A stretch of 38,605 nucleotides of DNA from Spirochaetia bacterium (GTDB lineage Bacteria; Spirochaetota; Spirochaetia; Treponematales; Breznakiellaceae), in NCBI GenBank assembly GCA_025997675.1, contig BNUX01000021.1, positions 1 to 38,605 of the forward strand, written 5' to 3'. The translations under genes and the position numbers were made by a program. Position 1 is the first letter of the stretch; each line of letters opens with the position of its first letter. Below the pieces are notes generated by a model. The model worked only from the letters and a program-made list of their open reading frames with translations. It was not told where the DNA came from and did no database searches. Positions 9,735-17,237 of the stretch are shown here, in pieces.

Positions 9735-10217
9735 TTATGTTACTGAATAATGATCCGCCAGGGATTTCCGCCATTCGGAGCGGTTTTCTTTATCTTCCCA
9801 TTCAACTATTTTTTTGATGGTGAATCCCCGGGTATCCTGGGGGTTAGTGAAGTGAACCACGCCAAAGCGGCCGCCGCCTATGTAGGTGACCGCATCCCCC
9901 CGTTCCAGGCCTTCATTTTCCGCCAGCCGCCCTAATACACAGTCAAAGTGAACCGCCTCTCCGCTTGCCTTATCGGTAAGCGCTGTGGACAGATCCCGTA
10001 TGGGCTTCCCGCAATAGGGACAGTCGGGAACCGGAATGGGCTCTGAGGGCACTACCGGGGGGATCCATTTTGGCCGGTCAACGAATATCCCTCGGGTTTT
10101 ATCGAACCGGGGATTATCGCCCTTCTTTTTCGTATCCCTGGCCCAGGTCTCCTTATCTTTTTCCTTGCGCCTGAATCCCTGGCGCCTATTGCCGCTTCCC
10201 CGTCCGCTGCCGCTCAT
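9735..10217 (-). CDS. Conserved hypothetical protein with a CxxC zinc-binding motif
   Basis: A 160-residue protein. The N-terminal third is very basic and low in hydrophobics (GSGRGSGNRRQGFRRKEK), suggesting nucleic-acid contact. A treble-clef-like pair CPYCGKPI and later HFDCVL could bind zinc. The C-terminus (GDAVTYIGGGRFGVVHF onwards) is compact and mixed alpha/beta. Start 10217 is chosen because GGAGG lies 8 nt upstream. A longer frame to 10253 lacks this. It overlaps the preceding small gene by 32 nt. No family is recognised; an RNA- or ribosome-linked role is only suggested by the operon. Confidence 0.6.
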   Translation of the reverse strand: MSGSGRGSGNRRQGFRRKEKDKETWARDTKKKGDNPRFDKTRGIFVDRPKWIPPVVPSEPIPVPDCPYCGKPIRDLSTALTDKASGEAVHFDCVLGRLAENEGLERGDAVTYIGGGRFGVVHFTNPQDTRGFTIKKIVEWEDKENRSEWRKSLADHYSVT

Positions 10218-10398
10218 GAACCGTCCCTCCCTGCGGAATACCAAGGATCTCATTGCTCATGACCAGGGCCATGCGCTGAATCGCTTCGTCAAGATATCTC
10301 TCACTATTTATCTTCGCCTTTAAAAGGGCTATTCGTGAGGCTCCTGCCTGGTTTTCCCGCTGAACTACCTGCGGAATCTTCCGCAGTACCCTTATCAT
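10186..10398 (-). CDS. Small hypothetical protein, weakly FlgM-like
   Basis: A 70-residue helical protein whose start overlaps the yraN stop as ATGA, with GGAG just upstream. The segment ASRIALLKAKINSERYLDEAIQRMA has the spacing of the sigma-binding helices of FlgM anti-sigma factors (I..LKa.I..G.Y.vd...a..ml), but the identity is weak and no glycine is in the expected place. Nearby FlhB-like and FliK-like genes make a flagellar link conceivable. It may equally be an unrelated small protein. Confidence 0.45.
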   Translation of the reverse strand: MIRVLRKIPQVVQRENQAGASRIALLKAKINSERYLDEAIQRMALVMSNEILGIPQGGTVHERQRTGKRQ

Positions 10399-10748
10399 AC
10401 ACGCTCCGTAAACGCCGATGCAAGATGGACAATCTCATGGGGGCTTATAAAAACCACATCAAATCTGACACCCATTCCATTATATTTTCGATGTTCAAGG
10501 AGGAAATACTTAGCTGTTTCGATGATTCTGCGCTGCTTTTTTTCATTTATCCCCAGCCGGAGGTCCTCAAACCCGTAGTGGGACCAGGTCTTTACCTCCA
10601 CAAATACGATGGTCTCTGCGTCCTGGGCAATAATATCAATTTCCCCGGTCCGGGAACGGAAATTCCGGGCCAGTATCTGCATCCCCTTCTTTTCCAGGGC
10701 CTCCGCCGCTTTGGTTTCCCCTTCCCGGCCCCGGGAACTTTTGTTCAT
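10395..10748 (-). CDS. yraN: YraN/UPF0102 family endonuclease-like protein
   Basis: A 117-residue protein starting MNKSSRGREGE. The family core is clear: GETKAAEALEKKGMQILARNFR, then GEIDIIAQD and IVFVEVKTW, which form a Holliday-junction-resolvase-like PD-(D/E)XK site (E..., D..., ExK). The enzymatic activity of the family is not well defined. The start at 10748 overlaps the stop of the FlhB-like gene (ATGA). The longer frame to 10805 is an overlap artefact. Confidence 0.92.
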   Translation of the reverse strand: MNKSSRGREGETKAAEALEKKGMQILARNFRSRTGEIDIIAQDAETIVFVEVKTWSHYGFEDLRLGINEKKQRRIIETAKYFLLEHRKYNGMGVRFDVVFISPHEIVHLASAFTERV

Positions 10749-10990
10749 GCGTTTTCCCTGGCAATAACGAATGCCAGGATTTTCGCCACCGTATCCCAGC
10801 ACCATTCGGGTATATAGTCCCCGGTTTTTCCGGCTTGCAGGAGCGCCGCAAGGCTTGGGTCCTCCATCACGGTAATCCCCGCCTCACGGGCTATGGCGAT
10901 GATCCGCTCCGCTTCCCTGCCCCGTCCCGCAGCGACAATTTTCGGCGCCGGCATATCCGGGGAGTAGGCAATGGCTGCGGCTTGTTTCAC
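10745..10990 (-). CDS. FlhB C-terminal-domain-like protein (FhlB/YlqH type)
   Basis: An 81-residue stand-alone version of the cytoplasmic domain of the flagellar export switch protein FlhB. It has AIAYSPDMPAPKIVAAGRG, then IIAIAREAGITVMEDPSLAALL and GDYIPEWCWDTVAKILAFV. The autocleavage motif NPTH is absent, as in known FhlB/YlqH homologues. It starts with GTG overlapping the upstream stop (GTGA) and has AGGAG upstream. In Bacillus a similar gene, ylqH, also follows the rpsP-rplS operon together with ylqG. A role in export-substrate switching is possible but unproven. Confidence 0.8.
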   Translation of the reverse strand: MKQAAAIAYSPDMPAPKIVAAGRGREAERIIAIAREAGITVMEDPSLAALLQAGKTGDYIPEWCWDTVAKILAFVIARENA

Positions 10991-11892
10991 CGGGACACTC
11001 CTTCATTCATATCCTTTAGGATAACTTTTTCCGCGACCATTCCCAGCAATTCCCGCAAGGTCCTTTCCAGGGCTGCGGGCCGCTTCGGGGGAGGGTAGAT
11101 ACGAACAATAAGCGTACCGCCGCTTTTACCCGCATTTTCCAGCGTAAAGGACCAACGGCGGCTATCGGTTGCAACATCCAGGGCGAGGCAATCCACTTTC
11201 CAGGGTATAGCGTTGGTATCGGCTAATAGTACGCGTAAAGACACGCTGTAATCAACACCTCCGGAACTGAATGAAAAGGGCAGGTTTATCCAGCGCCGGC
11301 CGTCCTTACCGGGGATCTTATTCAGGACGCCCAGAAGGGGGCTCTGCCCTTCGATTCTTTCCGCCATGTCCCGGACCTGCTCCGGACTCAAATCGTCTTC
11401 GGAATGGGGGGTCTGAGCGCCGTCATGTCCCGCGCCACTCCCGTGCCGGCTTCCGCCCCTATTTCCATCATCCCCCCTATCCGGGCCTTCCTCCCCGGCA
11501 ATGGCGGCGGCATACTTCTCCAGGGCTTCCGTACTCAGCGTAAGCCCCTTGCCGGCAGCAGCAACGGCAGCCAGGGCAACAGGCCGAATCCGGTCTATAG
11601 TGCCGCCGTCTTTTTGGGGAAGTTTCAAGGACAATACTTCCTGGCGGAGCCGTTGGATTAGTTTGGTGTCCAAGGGGAGTGAAAAAAACGGTATAAGGGA
11701 AAGCAGGGAAGATGAAAGTTTATCCTGGGGAATCCCCAGAACACGGGCAAGATCCTTACCCAGACGAGGCATCCCCCCATTCCCAATGTCCACAGGGTGT
11801 TCTACGGGAAGTTTCGCTGTTTGCAGGGGATCTGCCTTTACCGGAAAATCCGGACCGCCGAGCTTGCCTCCGGTAGCTCCAGGGATCTTCAT
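10987..11892 (-). CDS. Unknown protein, possibly FliK-C-like (YlqG position)
   Basis: A 301-residue protein without a signal peptide. The first 130 residues are proline/leucine-rich. A low-complexity Gly/Asp/His linker follows (about 133-165, GEEGPDRGDDGNRGG...). The last 110 residues form a predicted beta-rich domain (LPFSFSSGGVDYSVSLRVLLA, WSFTLENAG, GGTLIVRIYPPPK, LRELLGMV), loosely like the FliK hook-length-control C-domain. It is 23 nt after rplS and overlaps the FlhB-like gene by GTGA. Its position matches Bacillus ylqG. Assignment is by architecture and neighbourhood only. Confidence 0.55.
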   Translation of the reverse strand: MKIPGATGGKLGGPDFPVKADPLQTAKLPVEHPVDIGNGGMPRLGKDLARVLGIPQDKLSSSLLSLIPFFSLPLDTKLIQRLRQEVLSLKLPQKDGGTIDRIRPVALAAVAAAGKGLTLSTEALEKYAAAIAGEEGPDRGDDGNRGGSRHGSGAGHDGAQTPHSEDDLSPEQVRDMAERIEGQSPLLGVLNKIPGKDGRRWINLPFSFSSGGVDYSVSLRVLLADTNAIPWKVDCLALDVATDSRRWSFTLENAGKSGGTLIVRIYPPPKRPAALERTLRELLGMVAEKVILKDMNEGVSR

Positions 11893-11915
11893 CCCGTCAA
11901 AACAGGGGAGGCGTC

Positions 11916-12344
11916 CTATGCCTGGGCGCTTTCCGGGGCCGAAGTGGTTTCCACCGCCGCCGCAGCAACGGAAGGAGTTTTTCCACCCTTTGCACCTTTC
12001 TTGACGATAAGTTCCCGGATCTTGGCGGCCTTACCGATCTTGTCCCGGATATAGTAGAGCTTGGCCCGGCGCACCCTGCCGGCGCGGGTCAGTTCTACCC
12101 GGGTAACCCGGGGGGAATGAATGGGGAATACCCGTTCAACCCCGACGCCATAGGAATTTTTCCGTACCGTAAAGGTTTTCCCCACCCGGGAATTCTTCAT
12201 GGCAATAACCAGTCCCTCGTAGACCTGAATACGCTCGTTTTTGCCTTCAACGATCTTAAAATGAACCTTTACGGTATCACCGACCTTGAAATTGTCCAGT
12301 TCATCCTTCATCTGGGAGGCTTCTATGGCCCGTATCTCGTTCAT
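11916..12344 (-). CDS. rplS: Large ribosomal subunit protein bL19
   Basis: Binds 23S rRNA at the 30S-50S interface. [47 protein letters not shown] and [20 protein letters not shown] are diagnostic. Residues after about 122 form an Ala/Thr-rich tail ([16 protein letters not shown]) that makes the protein (142) longer than the usual 115-120. GGGAGAGAGG precedes the ATG. The start lies inside the trmD reading frame, overlapping it by 44 nt, which suggests translational coupling. Confidence 0.97.
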   Translation of the reverse strand: MNEIRAIEASQMKDELDNFKVGDTVKVHFKIVEGKNERIQVYEGLVIAMKNSRVGKTFTVRKNSYGVGVERVFPIHSPRVTRVELTRAGRVRRAKLYYIRDKIGKAAKIRELIVKKGAKGGKTPSVAAAAVETTSAPESAQA

Positions 12345-13101
12345 TCCTCTCTCCCCCTAGTTCCTGTATAAGTTTACGGGTTTCTCCATCAAAGAGGCCC
12401 GTATCTTCCCCCCGGCGGATTAAATCCGGCCGCAGGGCAAGGGTTTTTTCGACCCGCTTTTTCAGGCGCCAACGCCGTATATTTTCATGGTGCCCCGAAA
12501 GCAATAGCTCCGGAACCTTCAATGTACCATATAATTCCGGCCGTGTATACTGGGGATACTCCAAAAGGCCGCCGGAAAAACTCTCCTCCTCCAGTGACTC
12601 CGCCGTTATCACCCGGTCCACCAGCCGGTAGGTGGCGTCTATCACGGCCAGGGCCGCCACCTCCCCGGAAGAAAGCACGTAGTCCCCGATGGAGATCTCC
12701 TGGTCCACATAGGCGTCGATGATACGCTGGTCTATCCCCTCGTACCTGCCGCAGAGGAGGATCAGCTCATCCTCCCGGGCCAGTTCCCTGGCCACATCCT
12801 GGGTGAAGGGCCGCCCGCCGGGACTTAGGTAGATAACCCTTCCCGAAAGGTGACCGGCATCGTCCTTCGGGACGGCACCCACGGATTCCAGGGCCTTACC
12901 CAGGGGTTCCGCCAGCATCAGCATCCCCGCTCCGCCGCCATAGGGGGCGTCATCGCAGGTTCTATGCTTATCCAGGGCAAAATCCCGGATATTAACCGAA
13001 CGATACGCCACAATCCCCCGGTTTACCGCCTTTGCCATGATGGAACTGGCAAAATAGGCGTCAATTATCTCCGGAAAGAGGGTTAGCACCGTATACTTCA
13101 T
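12301..13101 (-). CDS. trmD: tRNA (guanine37-N1)-methyltransferase
   Basis: Methylates G37 next to the anticodon. It is a SPOUT (trefoil-knot) enzyme: [12 protein letters not shown] at the start, [35 protein letters not shown] and [16 protein letters not shown] form the S-adenosylmethionine knot. The tRNA-binding C-domain includes ARRW-like [12 protein letters not shown]. Length 266 is slightly long, because the last 15 residues run into rplS. The start overlaps the rimM stop (ATGA). Confidence 0.97.
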   Translation of the reverse strand: MKYTVLTLFPEIIDAYFASSIMAKAVNRGIVAYRSVNIRDFALDKHRTCDDAPYGGGAGMLMLAEPLGKALESVGAVPKDDAGHLSGRVIYLSPGGRPFTQDVARELAREDELILLCGRYEGIDQRIIDAYVDQEISIGDYVLSSGEVAALAVIDATYRLVDRVITAESLEEESFSGGLLEYPQYTRPELYGTLKVPELLLSGHHENIRRWRLKKRVEKTLALRPDLIRRGEDTGLFDGETRKLIQELGGERNERDTGHRSLPDEG

Positions 13102-13619
13102 GCTAAAATCCAGCTTTCCAGAAGAACTGCCCGGCGTTTTTCAATGGACGCATTATCCACATCCACCTCGCCGAAAAATTCTTTCCGAAAGGGGACCAGC
13201 CGAAACTCCCCACCGGGAAGCCGCAGCTCTATGAGCTGGCCGCCCCCGCCCTCCAGCACATCCGTTATATATCCCCGGACTGCGTCCGCCGTATCAATAA
13301 CCGGTATGCCCCGCAGATCCTCAACATAATACTCGTCCGTACCGAGGGGGGCCGCATGGTCCCGGCCGGTACACATCTCCGCCCCGGAAAGAACCCTGGC
13401 AGCCTCCGGCGTATCGATTCCCCGGAACTTTATCGCCAAGGAAGAACCAACACGGAGGGTTTCTTCTATATAGAAGAGGGTTTCCCGGTTTTCCCTGCGG
13501 AGAACAACCGTTTCAAGCTGCTCCACATGCTCTGCCTCCCCCGAAAGGGGCTTTGCTTTTACAAAACCCTTGATACCAAAGGGGGCGCCCACCAGGGCTA
13601 CCACAAATTGTTCGGTCAA
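13098..13619 (-). CDS. rimM: 16S rRNA processing protein RimM
   Basis: 30S maturation factor that binds S19. FVVALVGAPFGIKGFVKAKPLSG is the RimM N-domain signature; the PRC-barrel half contains DEYYVEDLRGIPVID, GYITDVLEGGGGQLIEL and the C-terminal VPFRKEFFGEVDVD (VPf...v...vD). The start must be TTG at 13619: an in-frame TAG lies three codons upstream and there is no ATG between. It is 9 nt after khpA. Length 173 is normal. Confidence 0.95.
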   Translation of the reverse strand: MTEQFVVALVGAPFGIKGFVKAKPLSGEAEHVEQLETVVLRRENRETLFYIEETLRVGSSLAIKFRGIDTPEAARVLSGAEMCTGRDHAAPLGTDEYYVEDLRGIPVIDTADAVRGYITDVLEGGGGQLIELRLPGGEFRLVPFRKEFFGEVDVDNASIEKRRAVLLESWILA

Positions 13620-13628
13620 ATGCCGCTA

Positions 13629-13862
13629 TTAGTCCAGGATTTCCAGAACCGCGTGCTTTCCGCCTTTAGCGGTGGCGGCCTGGAGCACCGTCCGTATTGC
13701 CTTGGCGATACGGCCGTTTTTACCGATAACCTTACCGATATCCGCCGCCGCCACCCTCAGTTCCAGAATAGTAGACTTTTCCCCCTCAACCACCCGTATA
13801 TCAACCGAGGCAGGATCGTCAACCAGGGACTTTACGATGTATTCAACCAGATCCTTTTCCAT
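13629..13862 (-). CDS. khpA: KH-domain RNA-binding protein KhpA
   Basis: A 77-residue single-KH protein found next to rpsP in many bacteria. The RNA-binding loop GKNG sits in IGKVIGKNGRIAKAIRTVL, preceded by the typical MEKDLVEYIVKSLVDDP. It associates with KhpB in other bacteria and affects cell elongation and RNA stability. AGGAG lies 6 nt before the ATG. It lies between rpsP and rimM in the conserved order. Confidence 0.95.
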   Translation of the reverse strand: MEKDLVEYIVKSLVDDPASVDIRVVEGEKSTILELRVAAADIGKVIGKNGRIAKAIRTVLQAATAKGGKHAVLEILD

Positions 13863-13886
13863 AGGCGCTCCTGAAACTCCCGTTTC

Positions 13887-14135
13887 TTATACGGAGATGT
13901 TTTTCCTGTTCAGAATCCGGTGAACCGTATCGCTTACAATAGCCCCGTCCTGCAGCCAAGCCTTAACCCTATCCTCATTGACCAGGATCTGCTTATCCTC
14001 AGCCTCGATGGGATGATAATACCCCAGTTCCTCAATCGTTTTACCGTCCCGGGGCGCCCGTTTGTCCATAACCACAATGCGGTAGTAAGGGCGTTTCTTA
14101 GTACCGAATCTCTTGAGCCGAATGCTGGCGCTCAT
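13887..14135 (-). CDS. rpsP: Small ribosomal subunit protein bS16
   Basis: First gene of the minus-strand ribosomal run. IRLKRFGTKKRPYYRIVVMDKRAPRDG and EELGYYHPI are the S16 signature. The start at 14135 (MSASIRLKR) has a perfect AGGAGG 5 nt upstream. The longer frame reaching 14195 runs through the promoter and is rejected. Length 82 is normal. Confidence 0.97.
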   Translation of the reverse strand: MSASIRLKRFGTKKRPYYRIVVMDKRAPRDGKTIEELGYYHPIEAEDKQILVNEDRVKAWLQDGAIVSDTVHRILNRKNISV

Positions 14136-14166
14136 CAAGTCCTCCTGATATCGTGCATGAAATAAC

Positions 14167-14195
14167 AGTATATGAAATAGATTATTTTTAGTCAA
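14167..14195 (-). promoter_or_regulatory. Sigma-70-type promoter of the rpsP operon
   Basis: On the minus strand TTGACT (14190-14195) and TATACT (14167-14172) are separated by an ideal 17-nt spacer. Transcription would start near 14160, giving a leader of about 25 nt with a strong Shine-Dalgarno before rpsP. This conventional layout contrasts with the leaderless promoters elsewhere in the window. Confidence 0.75.
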
Positions 14196-14220
14196 TGCGT
14201 CTATTTGACGATATTATACC

Positions 14221-16932
14221 ATGATACAGATGCTGTTTTCAATACGATTCCAGTCACAGCTCCGCCGGACCAGGGGGGAACTTGTCTCGTCCCTGGAAAA
14301 CACCATCCTCCGGGCGGCGAAAGCCTCCGGGGCAAAGGTCCGGGTGGAACATCGCAGTATCACCGCTTCCTTTGATGAGAATACCATAGGACTCGCTTTA
14401 GATATACTTCTGGTCCTGGAGGCGGTCCTGGGAGCCCTGCAAAAGGCTGAAACGGATCTGTATGGGTATAGCTGTATCCTTGGCCGGGATATTGCCGAGG
14501 ATGGGGCAGCCCTGATCCGTAATTTGCCCCGGGAGGGTACCACCGGCATCTGGTGCTCCAAACCCCTGCGGCAACTCCTGGACCCCTATGCGGTTTTTGA
14601 TGCGGCTTTAGGAGCCCTCCCGGAATATGGTCGGCTGCGGGAGCTAAAACCCCTCGCCCGGCCGGGGGCTGCAAAGGATTTCCCCTACCGTGAAAAGATC
14701 CAGGCCGCATTGGGTCAAAATGCCGCCCGGAGCCTGATGCTGATGGGGCCCGACTTTATTGGTAAGCGGGAGGCCCTTTCCCGGTTTTCGCGGGGCCTCC
14801 TGGGCGAATTCCCCCCCCTGATCATTCGTTTCGGTTCCGGCTGCGCCGGGTTAAGCTGTTACACGGACGCCCTCCTTCCCCCCATCCGGGATCTTATCGT
14901 GCCGGAAAAACAGAAAACCCTGGATACTATTGGCGCTTTTATCTTTAAGGAACGGCTGGAGGATGAGTATACCCCCTTCGCGGTTCAGAAAACCGGCCTT
15001 TTCCTGCGGATACTCCTGGAAAACTATATCGCCGCCGCCGGCAACGGAGGAATCAGCCCGGTGATCCTGCTGGAAAACATCCATTTGGCGAATCCGGCGG
15101 CGGCCCAGGTTTTTGTCGATACCTACGGGACGCTGAAGGCTGAAAATACCGGCCTCTGTCTCTACGGAACCTGCTCTGATATCCCGTCCCTGGGTATCTG
15201 GGCCACGGTTTTCCCCCGGGTATTACGGTTTTCCCCCGAATTGGCGGCGCCAACCGGGGATCTGCGGCTCCCCCGGGATATCTGGGAAATAGCCTACGGG
15301 GTCGCCCTTTTCCGGCGATACTTTCCGCCATCCCTGTTGCTCCGGCTTTTTGAAGAGGAGGGGAAAAATCCCGCCATGGTTTCCCTGGCTCTGGATATGC
15401 TCTCCTTTCTGGGGCTTATTGATTGCAGCGAGGACCCCCTGCCGGCTATTCATGGTTTTTTCGCCCTGGCGGAAAAAAACCTGGGGGCCGGCAAAGATTT
15501 GATACAAACTATGGTGCGAAGCCGTCTCCTGGCCTGGGTCAACGCAGGCACGCTGCGCCCCGGGTTTAATTTGCTCCGGGCGCTGGCTGATCTAGGAGAG
15601 GTAGCCTCCGAGGAACTGGTTCTGGAAGCCCTCCTGCGGGATTTGATCAAGGGGACCTCGGGGAATTTGATGAGGGCCATTGAAGAATCCCGTCTTGCGG
15701 ATTTTGCCGGGACGGCCCACATTCCGGCGTTGCTCTACATGCGGCAGACCCTGGAAAGCCTGCTCCGGGGGGATGAGGGGGATATAGCCGCCGCATTTGG
15801 TAACCCGCCCCCGCCGGAGGAAACCCCTTCCTACAAGGTGCAGTTCCTTGTCTTAGAGACCGCCTATAGGTTGGGTACCCACGATACGGACAAGGCTGCG
15901 GAATTGATAAAAGAAGCCATGCTCATAAGCCAGAACCGGCCCGGCGGCAGGGGGCTTGCCCAGTCCTACCGTTTGTTTTCCCTGGTGAACCTGGCCAAGG
16001 GGCGGCTCGCCGATGCCATAGATTACGGCGGCTTTGCCCTGGAGCAGGCGGAGAAATCCGGGGATTTTGAGGAAGCCGCTCTGGCCGCCTATTATGCCGC
16101 GGCTCTTCAATTCATCTTCGGCAATATATCCAAGGCGGAACGGCTGGCCACAAAGGCGGAGGAGACCGCCCTCAAGGCTGGGCTTCCCCTCTGGGCGGAC
16201 CGGATCAGGTTTCTCCGGGGGAAGCTCCTCTTTGAAGCGGGCCGGTACAAGGAATCCCTGAATGCCTTCAGGGAACTGCGGCGTAATCCCTTTGGCGCTC
16301 TCCCTCTGGCGGCGGAGGATACCCTGGAAGCCTGGATATACCGGGCCGCGATTTTTTGTGAGGGCGCCGGGGTACCCAAACCAGAGCGGCCAAACACCGA
16401 CGCCCGTGTTTTTGAGATTGAAGCGTCCTATGTATCGGGGGATTACCAAAAAACCGTGGAACTTTCGGACACACTCCTCACCGAGCTGCCGGATTCGGAA
16501 TTCCTCTTTAGTGAGCAGCCCGACTGGCGGAGCGGCTTTTCCCAGGGGGAATTGCTGCTTTTTTCTCCAAAAGAATTCCGGACCGCCATGATTTCCGCCT
16601 ACCGTGCCCTGGGCCTCAGCCGGATGGACAGGTCCATTACGGACAAGACCGGCCGGGAGGAGGCCCGCCGTACAATAGAACGGATTATCCGGAACGAACG
16701 GTTTTCCGGCACGGATCCCAACGATGCGTTTTACTTTTTCGCCTACTACCGCATCCTGGGTGAATCCGGGGCTGCCGGGGTGGATAGGGATACCGTGGTC
16801 AGCATGGCCTACAAACGGCTCCAGCGCCGGGCCAGCCGCATAGACGATACCGAAACAAACCGGTCTTTTCTGTCCCGCCATTACTGGAACGGGGCGCTCA
16901 GCCGGGCGGCGAAGGAACACAAGCTGATATAG
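14221..16932 (+). CDS. Large multidomain protein: degenerate cyclase-like / ATPase / TPR-like repeats
   Basis: A 903-residue soluble protein. Residues 1-125 recall the degenerate nucleotide-cyclase-like N-domain that often precedes AAA/TPR regions. A damaged P-loop, GPDFIGKRE (176-184), lacks the canonical GK[ST]. The Walker-B-like strand VILLENIHLA (281-290) has Glu in place of Asp. From about 480 onward the sequence is helical with TPR-like A/Y/G spacing (LAKGRLADAIDYGGFALEQAEKSGDFEEAALAAYYAA). It resembles STAND/MalT-type signalling proteins that have probably lost ATPase activity. No Shine-Dalgarno precedes ATG 14221; ATG 14230 is an alternative start. It is divergent from rpsP, with 25 nt between the rpsP -35 and ATG 14221. 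Confidence 0.65.
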   Translation: MIQMLFSIRFQSQLRRTRGELVSSLENTILRAAKASGAKVRVEHRSITASFDENTIGLALDILLVLEAVLGALQKAETDLYGYSCILGRDIAEDGAALIRNLPREGTTGIWCSKPLRQLLDPYAVFDAALGALPEYGRLRELKPLARPGAAKDFPYREKIQAALGQNAARSLMLMGPDFIGKREALSRFSRGLLGEFPPLIIRFGSGCAGLSCYTDALLPPIRDLIVPEKQKTLDTIGAFIFKERLEDEYTPFAVQKTGLFLRILLENYIAAAGNGGISPVILLENIHLANPAAAQVFVDTYGTLKAENTGLCLYGTCSDIPSLGIWATVFPRVLRFSPELAAPTGDLRLPRDIWEIAYGVALFRRYFPPSLLLRLFEEEGKNPAMVSLALDMLSFLGLIDCSEDPLPAIHGFFALAEKNLGAGKDLIQTMVRSRLLAWVNAGTLRPGFNLLRALADLGEVASEELVLEALLRDLIKGTSGNLMRAIEESRLADFAGTAHIPALLYMRQTLESLLRGDEGDIAAAFGNPPPPEETPSYKVQFLVLETAYRLGTHDTDKAAELIKEAMLISQNRPGGRGLAQSYRLFSLVNLAKGRLADAIDYGGFALEQAEKSGDFEEAALAAYYAAALQFIFGNISKAERLATKAEETALKAGLPLWADRIRFLRGKLLFEAGRYKESLNAFRELRRNPFGALPLAAEDTLEAWIYRAAIFCEGAGVPKPERPNTDARVFEIEASYVSGDYQKTVELSDTLLTELPDSEFLFSEQPDWRSGFSQGELLLFSPKEFRTAMISAYRALGLSRMDRSITDKTGREEARRTIERIIRNERFSGTDPNDAFYFFAYYRILGESGAAGVDRDTVVSMAYKRLQRRASRIDDTETNRSFLSRHYWNGALSRAAKEHKLI

Positions 16933-16964
16933 GCAATAATCCGTAAAACCGGGGGATCTCCGTT

Positions 16965-17001
16965 GTAGGACATAGCATCCAAGTTGGATGCTATGTCCTG
17001 C
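16965..17001. repeat. 16-bp inverted repeat at the head of the 21-bp array
   Basis: The left arm at 16965-16980 is the reverse complement of the first array unit (16986-17001), with a 5-nt loop AAGTT and one G-U-type mismatch. The hairpin lies 32 nt after the 903-residue gene. It could terminate or stabilise that transcript, although no U-run follows. It shows that one array unit has been inverted relative to the rest. Confidence 0.75.
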
Positions 17002-17169
17002 AAGTTGGATGCTATGTCCTGCAAGTTGGATGCAACGCCCTGCAAGTTGGATGCTATGCCCGGCAAGTTGGATGCAACGCCCTACAAGTTGGATGCAACG
17101 CCCTACAAGTTGGATGCTATGCCCTACAAGTTGGATGCTATGCCCTACAAGTTGGATGCAACGCCCTAC
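16981..17169 (+). repeat. Tandem array, nine copies of a 21-bp unit
   Basis: Unit AAGTTGGATGCTATGTCCTGC repeats nine times without length change (starts 16981, 17002, 17023, 17044, 17065, 17086, 17107, 17128, 17149), then decays at 17170. Two alleles of the middle alternate: CTATG (units 1, 2, 4, 7, 8) and CAACG (units 3, 5, 6, 9). As 21 is a multiple of three, several frames stay open and encode heptads such as KLDAMSC, but none has a credible start signal. The array ends 33 nt before the -35 box of the following toxin-antitoxin promoter. Confidence 0.95.
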
Positions 17170-17202
17170 AAGCCTAATTTGGAATGCCTGAGCGTGACCG
17201 TA

Positions 17203-17230
17203 TTGACAAAAGTAGCCATGTAGCTATAAT
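17203..17230 (+). promoter_or_regulatory. Near-perfect promoter, predicted leaderless start of antitoxin
   Basis: TTGACA (17203-17208) and TATAAT (17225-17230) are both full consensus, with a 16-nt spacer. The antitoxin ATG begins 7 nt after the -10 box, at the expected transcription start. The bases before the ATG (ATAAAAC) contain no Shine-Dalgarno. Confidence 0.75.
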
Positions 17231-17237
17231 ATAAAAC

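Noticed and set aside
13888..14220. Extended rpsP start at 14195
   Set aside because: It would include the promoter, and the perfect AGGAGG lies before the start at 14135.
15853..16920. 355-codon open frame on the minus strand inside the 903-residue gene
   Set aside because: Antisense shadow with low-complexity Gly/Pro composition and no ribosome site.
16984..17223. 79-codon heptad-repeat ORF across the first 21-bp array
   Set aside because: Open only because the repeat unit is 21 bp without a stop; at least three frames are equally open and none has a ribosome site.
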